Shown here: piece after piece, positions 9,494-19,886 of the stretch
Layout: each line of letters begins with the position of its first letter
Numbering within the stretch: position 1 is the stretch's first letter
From: Cotesia glomerata
Taxonomy: Eukaryota; Arthropoda; Insecta; Hymenoptera; Braconidae
Direction of reading: 5' to 3'
NCBI RefSeq assembly: GCF_020080835.1
Contig: NC_058162.1
Coordinates: 15,224,122 to 15,288,121 of the forward strand
Length of the DNA: 64,000 nucleotides
Made by a program: the position numbers and the translations under genes
The notes under the pieces: model-generated
Told to the model about the DNA's origin: nothing
Databases searched by the model: none
The model's input: the letters and a program-made list of their open reading frames with translations, nothing else

Positions 9494-11938
9494 TCACGAA
9501 AAACCACCCTGAAGGCGGTCCGGGAAGCGGACACGTCTTCCTGTTCGCGTATGCCACGCGTCTTCTTCTGGAAGTCCTTGGGTTGGCGGCTGATGGCCGC
9601 TACTGTGCGTGCTTGGCGTTGCTGATGGTGTCGACGGGCTAAACACCGTTGGCTCGTCTGGTGCTGGGTCTACCAGCTCTGGTGTGGACGGAGCTGGGTA
9701 GTCCACTGGTGGTTGGTCTGCAGATAATGGACCTGGTTCTGGCTCGTCGGAAGAATCCGCCATCACGTATGAGTCTGGTTTGAGTCGGTCGATTGAAACG
9801 GTTACGTCGTGACCTCTTACGTGTATCACGAACGTTCGCTCCTTGCACTTGATTACCTTGAACGGTCCTTCATATGGGCTTTGTAATGGCGCCTTGGGAC
9901 CATCGTGACGGACGAAAACCTGCGCAGAAGTAGCAAGATCTTTAAAAATAAATGTTTTCTTACCACCATGGCGTGAGCCTGGAACTGGACGCAGACTGGT
10001 GAACTGTTTTCGAAGACTCTTGACCCACTCAGCTGCGTTGTCATCTTCCTCGTGCCTCGCTTGCGACACTAGGAACTCTCCTGGAATTCGCAGTGGCTGT
10101 CCGTAGACCATCTCTGCCGCTGTTGCTTGAAGGTCTTCTTTCCAAGCTGCTCTGATTCCTAGTAGAACTGTTGGTAAAACTTCTGTCCAACGCTCGTTCT
10201 CATGACACTTGATTGCAGCTTTTAACTGTCGATGGAAACGCTCGACCATGCCATTCGCAGCTGGATGATACGCTGTCGTTCTGAAGTGGTTCGTGCCAGC
10301 CAACCGGTTAAGTTGTCTGAACAAATTTGCTTCGAATTGTCTGCCCTGGTCCGTGGTAACTCTTAGCGGAGTCCCAAATCTGACGATCCAGGTTTCGTAG
10401 AACGCACGTGCTACTGTTGCAGCTTCTTGATCCTGTAATGGTACAACTTCTGGCCACCGCGTAAAACGGTCTACCATAGTGAGACAATACCTGCATCCTT
10501 CCGATGTTGACATGATGACAATGTCCAAGTGGACATGCTCGAACCTCGTAGATGGCGGCGCAAAAGATCCAATGGGTGCTGAGACGTGCCTTGATACCTT
10601 TGAACGTTGGCACTGGATACACTGCCGAGCCCATTGCTTGCAGTCTGCTTTAATCGACGGCCAGACATAACGCTGTGTTATGAGTTTGACTGTCGCGTTC
10701 GCACCAGGATGCGATAAACGGTGCACTGCATTGAAGGCGACTTTTCTAAATGGAGTCGTGATGAATGGGCGTGCTACCGGTGTTGAAACGTCGCAGAAAA
10801 TGAAAACGTCTGTACCTGGAATTAACATCTTTTTTATTTGTAATGCTGAGTTATTGTTACCTTGTATAAACTCTCGTAGTTCTTCATCGTCTTTTTGAGA
10901 CTCCGCAAGAGCCGGGTAATCAATCGTGGCTTCTAGCTCTTCGATCCGGGATAAGGCGTCGGCTACGACATTGTCTGGACCTGGGATGTGGCGGATGTCC
11001 TTCGAGAACTGACTGATGAAGTCTAAATAGCGAAATTGGCGCGGTGAACATTGGCTTGACTTTTTGTGAAGGGCAAAGGTAATCGGCTTGTGATCTGTGT
11101 AGATCGTGAATTGCCTTGCCTCGACCATGTGTCTGAAGTGTTTGACTGCTTGGTAGATAGCCAAAAGTTCCCGATCGTATGCTCCATATTTCTGCTCGGT
11201 TGGGCTTAATTTCTTTGAGAAAAAATCCAGAGGTTGCCATTATCCTTTGACTTGTTGCTGGAGAACTGCTCCGATGGCAAAGTCAGATGCGTCGGTGAAA
11301 ATCGCCAGTGGAGCATCTGATTCTGGATGAGCTAGCAAGGTAGCTTCAGCGAGGCTGTCCTTGCATGCTTCAAAAGCCTTTATTGCTTCAGGGTTCCAGG
11401 GTACCAGTGCGTTTCCTTTAATGTTACCCTGGAGTAGATTGTTTAAAGGTGCCTGGACTGCAGCAGCTTTGGGTATAAATCTGCGATAAAAATTAATCAT
11501 ACCCAAAAATCCTCGGAGTTTCTTTGCTGTATCGGGCAGTTTAAAAGCCTTTATTGCCTCGACCTTCTCAGGAAGTGGCTGCGTACCTGCGCTGGATACT
11601 AAATAACCGAGAAATTCAATTTGTGATTGTCCAAATACACACTTACTTGTATTTACCACCAGTCCGTATTTTTTAAATCGCTCAAAAACGATGCGGAGAT
11701 GCTTCATGTGCTCCTCGAGTGTTTCTGATGTGATGAGGATGTCATCGATGTATGCGAAGACAAAATCCAGACCCTGTAGTACCTCGTCGATGAAGCGCTG
11801 GAAGGTCTGAGCTGCATTGCGTAATCCGAAGGTCATGTATAAGAACTCAAACAGTCCAAATGGTGTGATGATGGCTGTCTTCGGAATGTCTTCTTCTGCC
11901 ATGGGTATCTGGGTGTATGCCCTGGATCTATCTATTTT
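9494..11938 (-). pseudogene. Gypsy-1 pol, second part: RT palm/thumb, RNase H, integrase
   Basis: Continuous in one frame from 11938 to the stop at 9494 except for a TAA at 11240-11242. RT: TPFGLFEFLYMTFGL and catalytic FAYIDDIL. RNase H: IFTDASDFAIGAVL, TIYTDHKPITFAL and NVVADALSR, with the acidic residues present. Integrase: zinc-binding H-H-C-C (HRLSHPGAN ... CIQCQ), then catalytic Asp in HLDIV, Asp in TTDQGRQF and Glu in NGMVERFH, and a GPF-type C-terminal module (YEGPFKVIK). The last ~90 residues are Pro/Ser-rich. The protein would copy the RNA and insert the cDNA; this copy is inactivated by the nested insertion and the nonsense codon. Confidence 0.92.
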
Positions 11939-11965
11939 ACACGCTTTTTATTAGCTTCACTTGTA

Positions 11966-12061
11966 TGTCAGTTTGTCAGTTTGTCAGTTTGTCAGTTTGT
12001 CAGTTTGTCAGTTTGTCAGTTTGTCAGTTTGTCAGTTTGTCAGTTTGTCAGTTTGTCAGTA
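11966..12061. repeat. (TTTGTCAG)12 microsatellite
   Basis: About 12 perfect 8-bp units. The homologous segment near 16627-16640 has only about two units, so the array expanded here. Confidence 0.95.
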
Positions 12062-12177
12062 TGTAACTCTCCTTCGCATAAAGAGACTACCATAATGATA
12101 TTATTTAAATTTTGATTATTATCAACCTAGAACCCAGGTGATGACCTTCCTAGTCATCCTCTGATGACCATCCCGAA

Positions 12178-12385
12178 GTTATATCTCGAAACCAGGTGTT
12201 TTCCTCCGTAGGTTTTCATCGGGAATGGCACAGATAAACCCGTACATCAACCCGGAATCCTCTGATGACCATCCCGAAGTTATATTTCGAAACCAGGTGT
12301 TTTCCTCCGTAGGTTTTCATCGGGAATGGCACAGATAAACCCGTACATCAACCCGGAATCCTCTGATGACCATGCCGAAGTTATA
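12178..12385. repeat. 101-bp tandem repeat, left block (about 2 units)
   Basis: Units begin GTTATATCTCGAAACCAGG; starts at 12178 and 12279 give a period of 101. The array resumes at 15953 beyond element D. Confidence 0.93.
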
Positions 12386-13670
12386 TGACCCAGATTTTAC
12401 TTTTTGTAATTGAGTATTTTAGTTTATTCGTTGTTAATTACTTAAAAATTAATAGAAACAATTATTGTTATTAGTGCGGCGATTATTATTTAATTATTGT
12501 ATTTATTTAGCTAATAATTTTATGTTATTGTTACCGAAGGTATGATTAAATTAAGAAAATAAGCGTGTGAGAAATTATTACGAAGCCGAGCGAATTAATT
12601 GTAAAAGAAATTAAAAGACTGGGAAAATTATTCTAAGTTCCGAACAAGATTTAGTATGGGAAAGTGATGAATGGATATAAAATGAAAGAAATGACGATTA
12701 TTATTTTGTAAGAAATAAATTAGGTAAGCGAAAATTTTATAAGTCCCGAAGACAATTTAGTATGGAAAAATCAACGAATGGATATATAATGAAGGAAATT
12801 GCGATTAAAATAATAAAGAATTGTGAATTTGACGAAACGAATGGATAGAGAATGAAGAAAATTGCGATTAAAATAATAAAGACTTGAGTTTCGAAAATAA
12901 AAACTTAGAATTTGGCGAGACGAATGGATGGAAAATGAAGGAAATTACGATTAAAATAATAAATAATTATTTTTGAATGCTAGTACGAGAACACCGGATA
13001 GGTGTCTAAAACGACTCTTCCTTTTCGTTACAAGAGAGTTAGGCAAAAAATGATAAACGCCAAAATTTGGCTCGATAAAGCAAGCAGTTCTTTCTCGGGA
13101 GAATTACTCGGGCGAATACTCTTCACCAAGTAATTCCAGAGGATGATACTCTACCTTGAGTCTGACCAAGGCTCAGGTAAGTATCATGAACCGACCGGAT
13201 GAAAGTGCTTCTCCCCGTGCCAAAGCCTTCAGCTGAGGTACGGTAGGTGATCATAAGCCGTGTAGGTGGGGGCGAAGAGGACACTCTCCATTCGCTCTCG
13301 GGGTAGAGGTTTAGGCCCAGGGGTGACGGCTAGTCTCCTGGGGAAGCGGGGAATCAGCTTTTGAAGTTTAGTTCGCGATTTTGACGCTCACGGTGAGTGA
13401 GAGTATGTGTGAGAAGAGTGTTCTAACATATTGTTTATATTGTTTAATTTGTTTATATTGTTTATATCGTTTATTAACATGATCAGGCCAATAAAGAGGT
13501 TTTTCTTTTTTTCTTTGATTGATTTAAAATAAAGTGTTTTGTTTATTATTTTGTTATTGATAATGTAATCCCCGTTTATGACCCTGGACTCCGGCGAGCA
13601 AATTTCGAGCCGGGGACAATTAAATAAATTATTTTATTTTTATAATTTTTTGGAAAACGTGGACGTTACA
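12386..13670 (+). repeat. Element D 5' LTR
   Basis: 1285 bp, essentially identical to 14668-15952. Its length exceeds that of the internal region. Confidence 0.93.
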
Positions 13671-13671
13671 G

Positions 13672-13691
13672 ATGGCGCTCGAACAGGGACA
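13672..13691 (+). promoter_or_regulatory. Element D primer-binding site (tRNA-Lys type)
   Basis: Immediately after the LTR reads TGGCGCTCGAACAGGGAC, complementary to the 3' end of tRNA-Lys(UUU) at 17 of 18 positions as I recall the tRNA. Confidence 0.8.
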
Positions 13692-13944
13692 GGATTAATT
13701 TTTGGTAACGGGCCACGTAGTGTAGTTAAAGATGACTTATCGTAAATTCATATTATTGTAAATCTTTTGGAACTTGGGGAACGAGACAAAAAAAAAATCG
13801 TTCCAAAACGCGATTAGCCGGGATGTGAATGTGTTGTCGAAAAGAAGTCGTTCAACCGGATGAAGGATGAAACTAGAACCTTGAATCTCTGATGTAAACC
13901 AGTACCGAAATCTAAGTGTCCGCAGTGTTCTGAGCAATTCAAAG

Positions 13945-14230
13945 ATGAGACCATGCCCTGGAGGTAGGAGTCACCGTCATCAAGAATTACCAGTCACTGA
14001 AATAGCTACGAAGTTGAGGAACTCGTTGAAATCAGAACCTGAGAAAGTCCTGTGTGCCACTATGTGGGCAGGCACCAGTAAAAGTCCTGTGTGCCACTAT
14101 GTGGGCAGGCACCTGAAAAAGTCCTGTGTGCCACTATGTGGGCAGGCACCTAAAAGTCCTGTGTGCCACTATGTGGGCAGGCACCTGTAAAAGTCCTGTG
14201 TGCCACTACGTGGGCAGGCACCTGAAGTTG
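13945..14230 (+). repeat. Short tandem repeat in the element D interior
   Basis: Five units of about 34-36 bp between about 14045 and 14225, each with GTGTGCCACTATGTGGGCAG and GGCACC. The flanking open frame (13945-14190) reads through them but has no recognisable domain; I do not call it a gene. Confidence 0.85.
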
Positions 14231-14650
14231 AATCCGAAGCCGAGTATGAGCAGAACTTGAACCACGACGCATCACCGTAGAATAACCGTGAGGAAGATCC
14301 ATCCGAGGTCCCGATTGTGAACCAGACTCAGCGATGAGGACACCGAAAGAAGATCCGCGTAAAACCGAGTAAAGACCCCAAGTTTCAAAAGATACCAAAT
14401 TTAAATTCGAGAGTCTGTTTAGTTACATAGTTTACTAGTACCGAGCCTGTTTATTGACCTGAAAACGTGAAAAGAAAATTATTTTTTGTTTGTAAGCTGA
14501 ATGACATGGCGTGCGAAAGCCATTTATAGCGTTTTTGTCGTTTTCACCACCATGGAGATGTCAAAGACCAACAAGATGTTTACTGAACTTCAGAAAGGGA
14601 GAAGAATGGACCAAAAGAAAAGTGGCAAACCAAGTTCACCACTTTTCTTT

Positions 14651-14667
14651 CCGAGGAAAGAGGGGTA
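14651..14667 (+). promoter_or_regulatory. Element D polypurine tract
   Basis: GAGGAAAGAGGGGTA directly precedes the 3' LTR at 14668, as expected for plus-strand priming. Confidence 0.75.
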
Positions 14668-15952
14668 TGACCCAGATTTTACTTTTTGTAATTGAGTATT
14701 TTAGTTTATTCGTTGTTAATTACTTAAAAATTAATAGAAACAATTATTGTTATTAGTGCGGCGATTATTATTTAATTATTGTATTTATTTAGCTAATAAT
14801 TTTATGTTATTGTTACCGAAGGTATGATTAAATTAAGAAAATAAGCGTGTGAGAAATTATTACGAAGCCGAGCGAATTAATTGTAAAAGAAATTAAAAGA
14901 CTGGGAAAATTATTCTAAGTTCCGAACAAGATTTAGTATGGGAAAGTGATGAATGGATATAAAATGAAAGAAATGACGATTATTATTTTGTAAGAAATAA
15001 ATTAGGTAAGCGAAAATTTTATAAGTCCCGAAGACAATTTAGTATGGAAAAATCAACGAATGGATATATAATGAAGGAAATTGCGATTAAAATAATAAAG
15101 AATTGTGAATTTGACGAAACGAATGGATAGAGAATGAAGAAAATTGCGATTAAAATAATAAAGACTTGAGTTTCGAAAATAAAAACTTAGAATTTGGCGA
15201 GACGAATGGATGGAAAATGAAGGAAATTACGATTAAAATAATAAATAATTATTTTTGAATGCTAGTACGAGAACACCGGATAGGTGTCTAAAACGACTCT
15301 TCCTTTTCGTTACAAGAGAGTTAGGCAAAAAATGATAAACGCCAAAATTTGGCTCGATAAAGCAAGCAGTTCTTTCTCGGGAGAATTACTCGGGCGAATA
15401 CTCTTCACCAAGTAATTCCAGAGGATGATACTCTACCTGGAGTCTGACCAAGGCTCAGGTAAGTATCATGAACCGACCGGATGAAAGTGCTTCTCCCCGT
15501 GCCAAAGCCTTCAGCTGAGGTACGGTAGGTGATCATAAGCCGTGTAGGTGGGGGCGAAGAGGACACTCTCCATTCGCTCTCGGGGTAGAGGTTTAGGCCC
15601 AGGGGTGACGGCTAGTCTCCTGGGGAAGCGGGGAATCAGCTTTTGAAGTTTAGTTCGCGATTTTGACGCTCACGGTGAGTGAGAGTATGTGTGAGAAGAG
15701 TGTTCTAACATATTGTTTATATTGTTTAATTTGTTTATATTGTTTATATCGTTTATTAACATGATCAGGCCAATAAAGAGGTTTTTCTTTTTTTCTTTGA
15801 TTGATTTAAAATAAAGTGTTTTGTTTATTATTTTGTTATTGATAATGTAATCCCCGTTTATGACCCTGGACTCCGGCGAGCAAATTTCGAGCCGGGGACA
15901 ATTAAATAAATTATTTTATTTTTATAATTTTTTGGAAAACGTGGACGTTACA
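14668..15952 (+). repeat. Element D 3' LTR
   Basis: Matches 12386-13670. Ends GGACGTTACA, followed by target duplication GTTATA and the interrupted satellite unit. Confidence 0.93.
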
Positions 15953-16595
15953 GTTATATCTCGAAACCAGGTGTTTTCCTCCGTAGGTTTTCATCGGGAA
16001 TGGCACAGATAAACCCGTTCATCAACCCGGAATCCTCTGATGACCATCCCGAAGTTATATTTCGAAACCAGGTGTTTTCCTCCGTAGGTTTTCATCGGGA
16101 ATGGCACAGATAAACCCGTACATCAACCCGGAATCCTCTGATGACCATCCCGAAGTTATATCTCGAAACCAGGTGTTTTCCTCCGTAGGTTTTCATCGGG
16201 AATGGCACAGATAAACCCGTACATCAACCCGGAATCCTCTGATGACCATCCCGAAGTTATATCTCGAAACCAGGTGTTTCCTTCCGTAGGTTTTCATCGG
16301 GAATGGCACAGATAAACCCGTACATCAACCCGGAATCCTCTGATGACCATCCCGAAGTTATATCTCGAAACCAGGTGTTTTCCTCCGTAGGTTTTCATCG
16401 GGAATGGCACAGATAAACCCATACATCAACCCGGAATCCTCTGATGACCATCCCGAAGTTATATCTCGAAACCAGGTGTTTTCCTCCGTAGGTTTTCATC
16501 GAGAATGGCACAGATAAACCCGTACATCAACCCGGAATCCTCTGATGACCATCCCGAAGTTATATTTCGAAACCAGGTGTTTTCCTCCGTAGGTT
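15953..16595. repeat. 101-bp tandem repeat, right block (about 6.4 units)
   Basis: Unit starts at 15953, 16054, 16155, 16256, 16357, 16458 and 16559. Units differ by one or two substitutions (TCTCGAAACC or TTTCGAAACC). Confidence 0.93.
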
Positions 16596-16753
16596 TTTTA
16601 CGCGCTTTATATTAGCTTCACTTGTATGTCAGTTTGTCAGTATGTAACTCTCCGTGGGTAATTTGCGCGCCTGAATATTTTTGATAATCAACAAATAATA
16701 GTTTAAAAAAACTAAAAAATCACGCTTTTATAAATAAACCAAACTAAAAGTAA

Positions 16754-17174
16754 AAATAAATAATAGTTTAAAAACTAAAAACACGCTTTTATAGAAAACC
16801 AAACTAAAAATAGAAAATAAATTTTAATAAATTTAAATTAAGAATAGTGTTAAAAATTTCAATAAATATAAATTAATAATAGTGTAAATAAAAAATGTAT
16901 TTTATTTTAAAAAGCGTGGGGTGCATGGTGTCAATAGTTATAAATATTTTATTGACAGATATGAGTAGAGTGATTATCATTTTGATATCTTAAAAAGCAC
17001 CCCACGCTTTTTTTAAAATAAAATACATTTTTTTATTTACACTATTATTAATTTATATTTATTGAAATTTTTAACACTATTCTTAATTTAAATTTATTAA
17101 AATTTATTTTCTATTTTTTAGTTTGGTTTTCTATAAAAAGCGTGTTTTTAGTTTTTTTAAACTATTATTTATTT
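16754..17174. repeat. Long AT-rich hairpin at the right edge of element E
   Basis: Arms 16754-16924 and 16997-17174 are close reverse complements around a 72-bp loop; outer ends AATAAATAATAGTTT and AAACTATTATTTATT, inner ends AAGCGTGGGGTGC and GCACCCCACGCTT. Positions 16683-16753 repeat the outermost part of the left arm. The right arm abuts the interrupted Gypsy-1 RT exactly. Confidence 0.9.
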
Positions 17175-17965
17175 GAAAAAAATTTCTTACCCGCCAGATG
17201 TTGAGAGAAATCCTGGATATGTCGTACTCCGTACTTGTCTGCGTACGTCCGCACGTTCAATGCGCGATAATCGCCGCAGGCTCGCCATTCGTCGTCCCCT
17301 TTCTTGGGAACCATGTGAAGAGGCGATGCCCACGATCCTTTTCCTGGACGGGCGATACCCATCTGAACCATCTTGTTGAACTCCTTTTGGGCTGCTCTAA
17401 GTTTGTCTGGAGCTAACCGTCGCGGTTTTTGCGCGACTGGTGGCCCTGGTGTGGTTAAAATGTAATGTTTAGTATTATGTTTTACCTGCCGGGGTGCGCC
17501 ATCTGGGCGTGTGATCTCCGGGAACTCTCGCAGTAAATCGTGAAACATTGATGACCCGCTGATCGTTTTTATGCTTGGTTCTTCGCACTCGGTCACCTTT
17601 CCTTTGAAGGTAAGCAGAGTGGTCGAGTCGTTCAGCTGGCTATTTTGCAGGTCTGGCAAGAGTCCGTAGTGAGCCAAAAAATCTGCGCCGAGGATTGGCT
17701 TGGAGACGTCTGCGATGACGAACCTCCAAGTGAAGTCGCGTCTTAGTCCCAAGTTGAGCGAAAGCGTGACAAACCCGTATGTTGCTATCGGGGTGCCGTT
17801 GGCTGCTGAAAGTTCGTAAGAGGACTTTGCATGCGAGCCACGGAGTCGTTGTCGGGGGAAGACGCAGAGGTCTGCCCCGGTATCCACAAGGAATTGCACT
17901 TTCGACGAGCGGTCCCAGACGAATAGACGGCGTGATTTCTTCGGGCATTGGTCGTTTGCCGTCAT
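17168..17965 (-). pseudogene. Gypsy-1 pol, first part: protease and N-terminal RT
   Basis: Starts after a -1 frame change from gag. Retropepsin: FLVDTGADLCVFP at about residues 31-43, then PILGADFLAHYG. RT: fingers with SPLHMVPKKGDDEWRACGDY. The frame is lost at the junction with element E, just before the first catalytic Asp region, which reappears at 11938. Domain order and spacing are normal for Ty3/Gypsy. Confidence 0.9.
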
Positions 17966-18667
17966 TAACGACCTCCCAGCTGGTTTCCCGGGGACTTAAC
18001 ACAAGGGGTTGCACACCGAGTGGCTTTGGTATCGAATCTCCAGTGATACCAGCACAAGTCCGCGGGACGTTGACTTCTTGAATTTGAACGCGAGCGGGAT
18101 CTGGAGCGTCGTTGCTTGTGCTTCTGGGAACTAGAATTGTTCTGCACCGGATCGCGTCCTGCTCTCACTGCTGCCATCTCCCTCTTCATCGTAGCGACTT
18201 CCTGGTGAAATGCCGCACTAAGCTTCCTCATCTCTTCCACCAAGGAGTCCTCTTGCTTCGGCGCTGTTCGGTTTACCTCCGCTAGGCTGGGGCGGATCGG
18301 CATATGCACGATGGAGGCGTCCGCTATCTCCGCTGCTTTCTCGAGTGGCTGATCTTTGACGATCTCCAGGATAGCCTGTAGCTCTCGCGGCAGACGTCCT
18401 TTCCACAAGGCGCGCACTGTTGATTCTGACATATTTTTGCCCGCTAAATGTTGCAGGCGGCGCAGGAACTGGTAGCTTCGGTAAAATCATCGCGTATTTT
18501 GTTTTCTCCGAAGTTATTCGCGATGCTGTAAAAACTGCCTCGACGAGTGCGAATCACATTTCCACGTCGTCATTCTTGCACTCGGGTAGCTGCGGCGCGA
18601 ATGAAGTAGTGGCGTGGACCTCGGGGTTTGTTGCCTGCGGGGTTACTTCTCTTTCTTCGTTAGTCAT
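17965..18667 (-). pseudogene. Gypsy-1 gag, with internal deletion and a nonsense codon
   Basis: The ATG at 18665-18667 opens MTNEEREVTPQ; TGA at 18554-18556 interrupts DDVEM.FALVEAVF, where related gags carry Trp. Coding then runs to KYAMILPK, after which the frame jumps and resumes in LAGKNMSESTVRALWKGRLP (the clean frame 17965-18432). The middle of a usual gag is missing, so I infer an internal deletion near 18485. The C-terminus has an Arg/Ser-rich stretch (RRSRSRSRSNSRS) and a Cys-His motif, CWYHWRFDTKATRCATPC, in place of a classical CCHC knuckle. Gag would form the RNA-binding particle shell. Confidence 0.85.
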
Positions 18668-18844
18668 TTTTATAATTTTCACTCAAACTGCACTAAAAGA
18701 ACGATAAAAAAAAAAAAAAATTTTAGCGATACGCGGGAGAGGAAAAGAAGGAAAAAATTTTATATTTTTTGTAAATAAATAAATTAATTAACTACATTGA
18801 ATTTAACTAAACAGAATTACCGCACTAGAATCACTGTATTTTTT

Positions 18845-18857
18845 CACGGGGTCACCA
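18845..18857 (-). promoter_or_regulatory. Gypsy-1 primer-binding site (tRNA-Trp type)
   Basis: Minus strand TGGTGACCCCG next to the 5' LTR matches the tRNA-Trp 3' end, the primer also used by avian retroviruses; complementarity stops after about 11-13 nt. Confidence 0.7.
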
Positions 18858-18858
18858 C

Positions 18859-19520
18859 TTTAGGATTTTTAATGGGTACGGTGATAGGTTCTGTTAATAA
18901 GTAAACGTGAGGTTAATTTACTACGTATATTGTAACGATTCACGACAGAAATATATCACCCGGAGCCACGTGCACTCAGGACGGGGAGTTAGGTCGGAAT
19001 AATGGTGTCCACTACTGCACTTTGGGTATCAGAGTCGAAGTTTAAAGGGTAGTAGTGGGGTAGAAGGCCCCGAAGATTTGCGAAGGGACACGAAGAAAAT
19101 CTTCGGGAAATAGAAAAGTGTGAGAAAAGTGCAAAGGGGCAATAAGCCTTCGTGACGTCAGCGGGCCCGAGAGTACAGCTGGCCATGCTGACCTCGGGTC
19201 CTCTATCGCTTGGGTTTATTGCACAAAGAAAAAAGAGTAATAAACAGGAAAGGTTTGAGGAAAGTTGTTGGGAAAAAACTCATGGGAAAAACCCACAAGC
19301 CGGAGAGAAAAGGCTCCGGATCTTAAAATGTACAAATATTTACAACTTAATCCTATTACAACTGAAAGTTTACAACTAAATTATTCTATTGAATTTACTA
19401 CATTTTATAATTTCAAATCTTAACTGTAGCCTAAATGTCTAACAAAAATAATTTTAATTTTAACTAAATTTTTACTAATTTTTAAATAATTTTAATGTCA
19501 GCGGTCACATGACCGCCACA
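18859..19520 (-). repeat. Gypsy-1 5' LTR
   Basis: 662 bp, matching 8808-9469. Followed by target duplication AAAC. Confidence 0.92.
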
Positions 19521-19524
19521 AAAC

Positions 19525-19886
19525 AAAACTTGGTGTTGCTGTAAGAATTATACCGGTATTGTCATTATTGAAATATATATTTTGACTGCTGCAATCTTAG
19601 TTTAGTAATACATAGTATACTGATGTAACCAAAACTTTTTTTTTTGATTCACTGAATTTTAGAATTTTTCGAACCAGATTCATTGCTGTATACAGAAAAA
19701 ATGATATTTCGAGGTCCGTCCTCGAAATATCTTCTAAAAAAGTAATTATGTAAGTACAATATTTTGCTTGGACATGTAGTATGTACCGGTGGGAAATTAT
19801 TTGACATAGTCGAATATGTTTATCTGAAAAAAAACAGTTTCACTGTAAAAAAATCGCGCCAAGTCCACGTTCATAAGACTATTAAG
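19525..19886. other. AT-rich sequence, nothing recognised
   Basis: No supported coding frame, RNA gene or repeat boundary. The frame at 19764-19961 is AT-driven and runs into repeat family R. Confidence 0.5.

Larger units (their letters stand above)
12386..15952 (+). mobile_element. Element D: non-autonomous LTR retrotransposon
   Basis: Two 1285-bp LTRs (12386-13670 and 14668-15952; one clear difference, CTACCTTGAG against CTACCTGGAG) surround a 997-bp internal region without pol. The target duplication is GTTATA (12380-12385, 15953-15958) inside a 101-bp satellite unit. LTRs begin TGACCCAGA and end GGACGTTACA. A Lys-type primer site and a polypurine tract show it is mobilised like an autonomous element, presumably with proteins supplied in trans. 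It is the youngest element of the Gypsy-1/E/D nest. Confidence 0.93.
11939..17174. mobile_element. Element E: satellite- and hairpin-rich insertion in Gypsy-1 RT
   Basis: Splits the Gypsy-1 RT codons between KKFFS and the KIDRSR stretch. From the left: a CACGCTTTTTATTAGCTTCA start, an (TTTGTCAG)n array, a 101-bp tandem repeat, LTR element D, more 101-bp units, a second copy of the TTAGCTTCACTTGTATGTCAG segment (16610-16651), and a long AT-rich hairpin at the right edge. No coding sequence. I could not fix a target duplication, because the site is a run of T/A. It may be one transposon with internal satellites, or two successive insertions. Confidence 0.6.
8808..19520 (-). mobile_element. Gypsy-1: full-length Ty3/Gypsy LTR retrotransposon split by nested elements
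   Basis: Two 662-bp LTRs (8808-9469 and 18859-19520) with only about two differences seen, flanked by AAAC (8804-8807 and 19521-19524). Order on the minus strand: 5' LTR, tRNA-Trp-like primer site, gag, pro-RT, a 5.2 kb insertion (11939-17174), rest of RT, RNase H, integrase, polypurine tract, 3' LTR. Pol order PR-RT-RH-IN is that of Ty3/Gypsy. Near-identical LTRs show recent insertion; nested elements D and E are more recent still. Confidence 0.93.

Noticed and set aside
15953..16595. CTGATGA ... CGAAAC in the 101-bp satellite as a hammerhead ribozyme
   Set aside because: The 20 nt between the two strings cannot form stem II, and no stem I partner follows; chance occurrence repeated by the satellite.
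15953..16595. CRISPR-like array
   Set aside because: Units are contiguous 101-bp repeats with no unique spacers, in a eukaryotic transposon.
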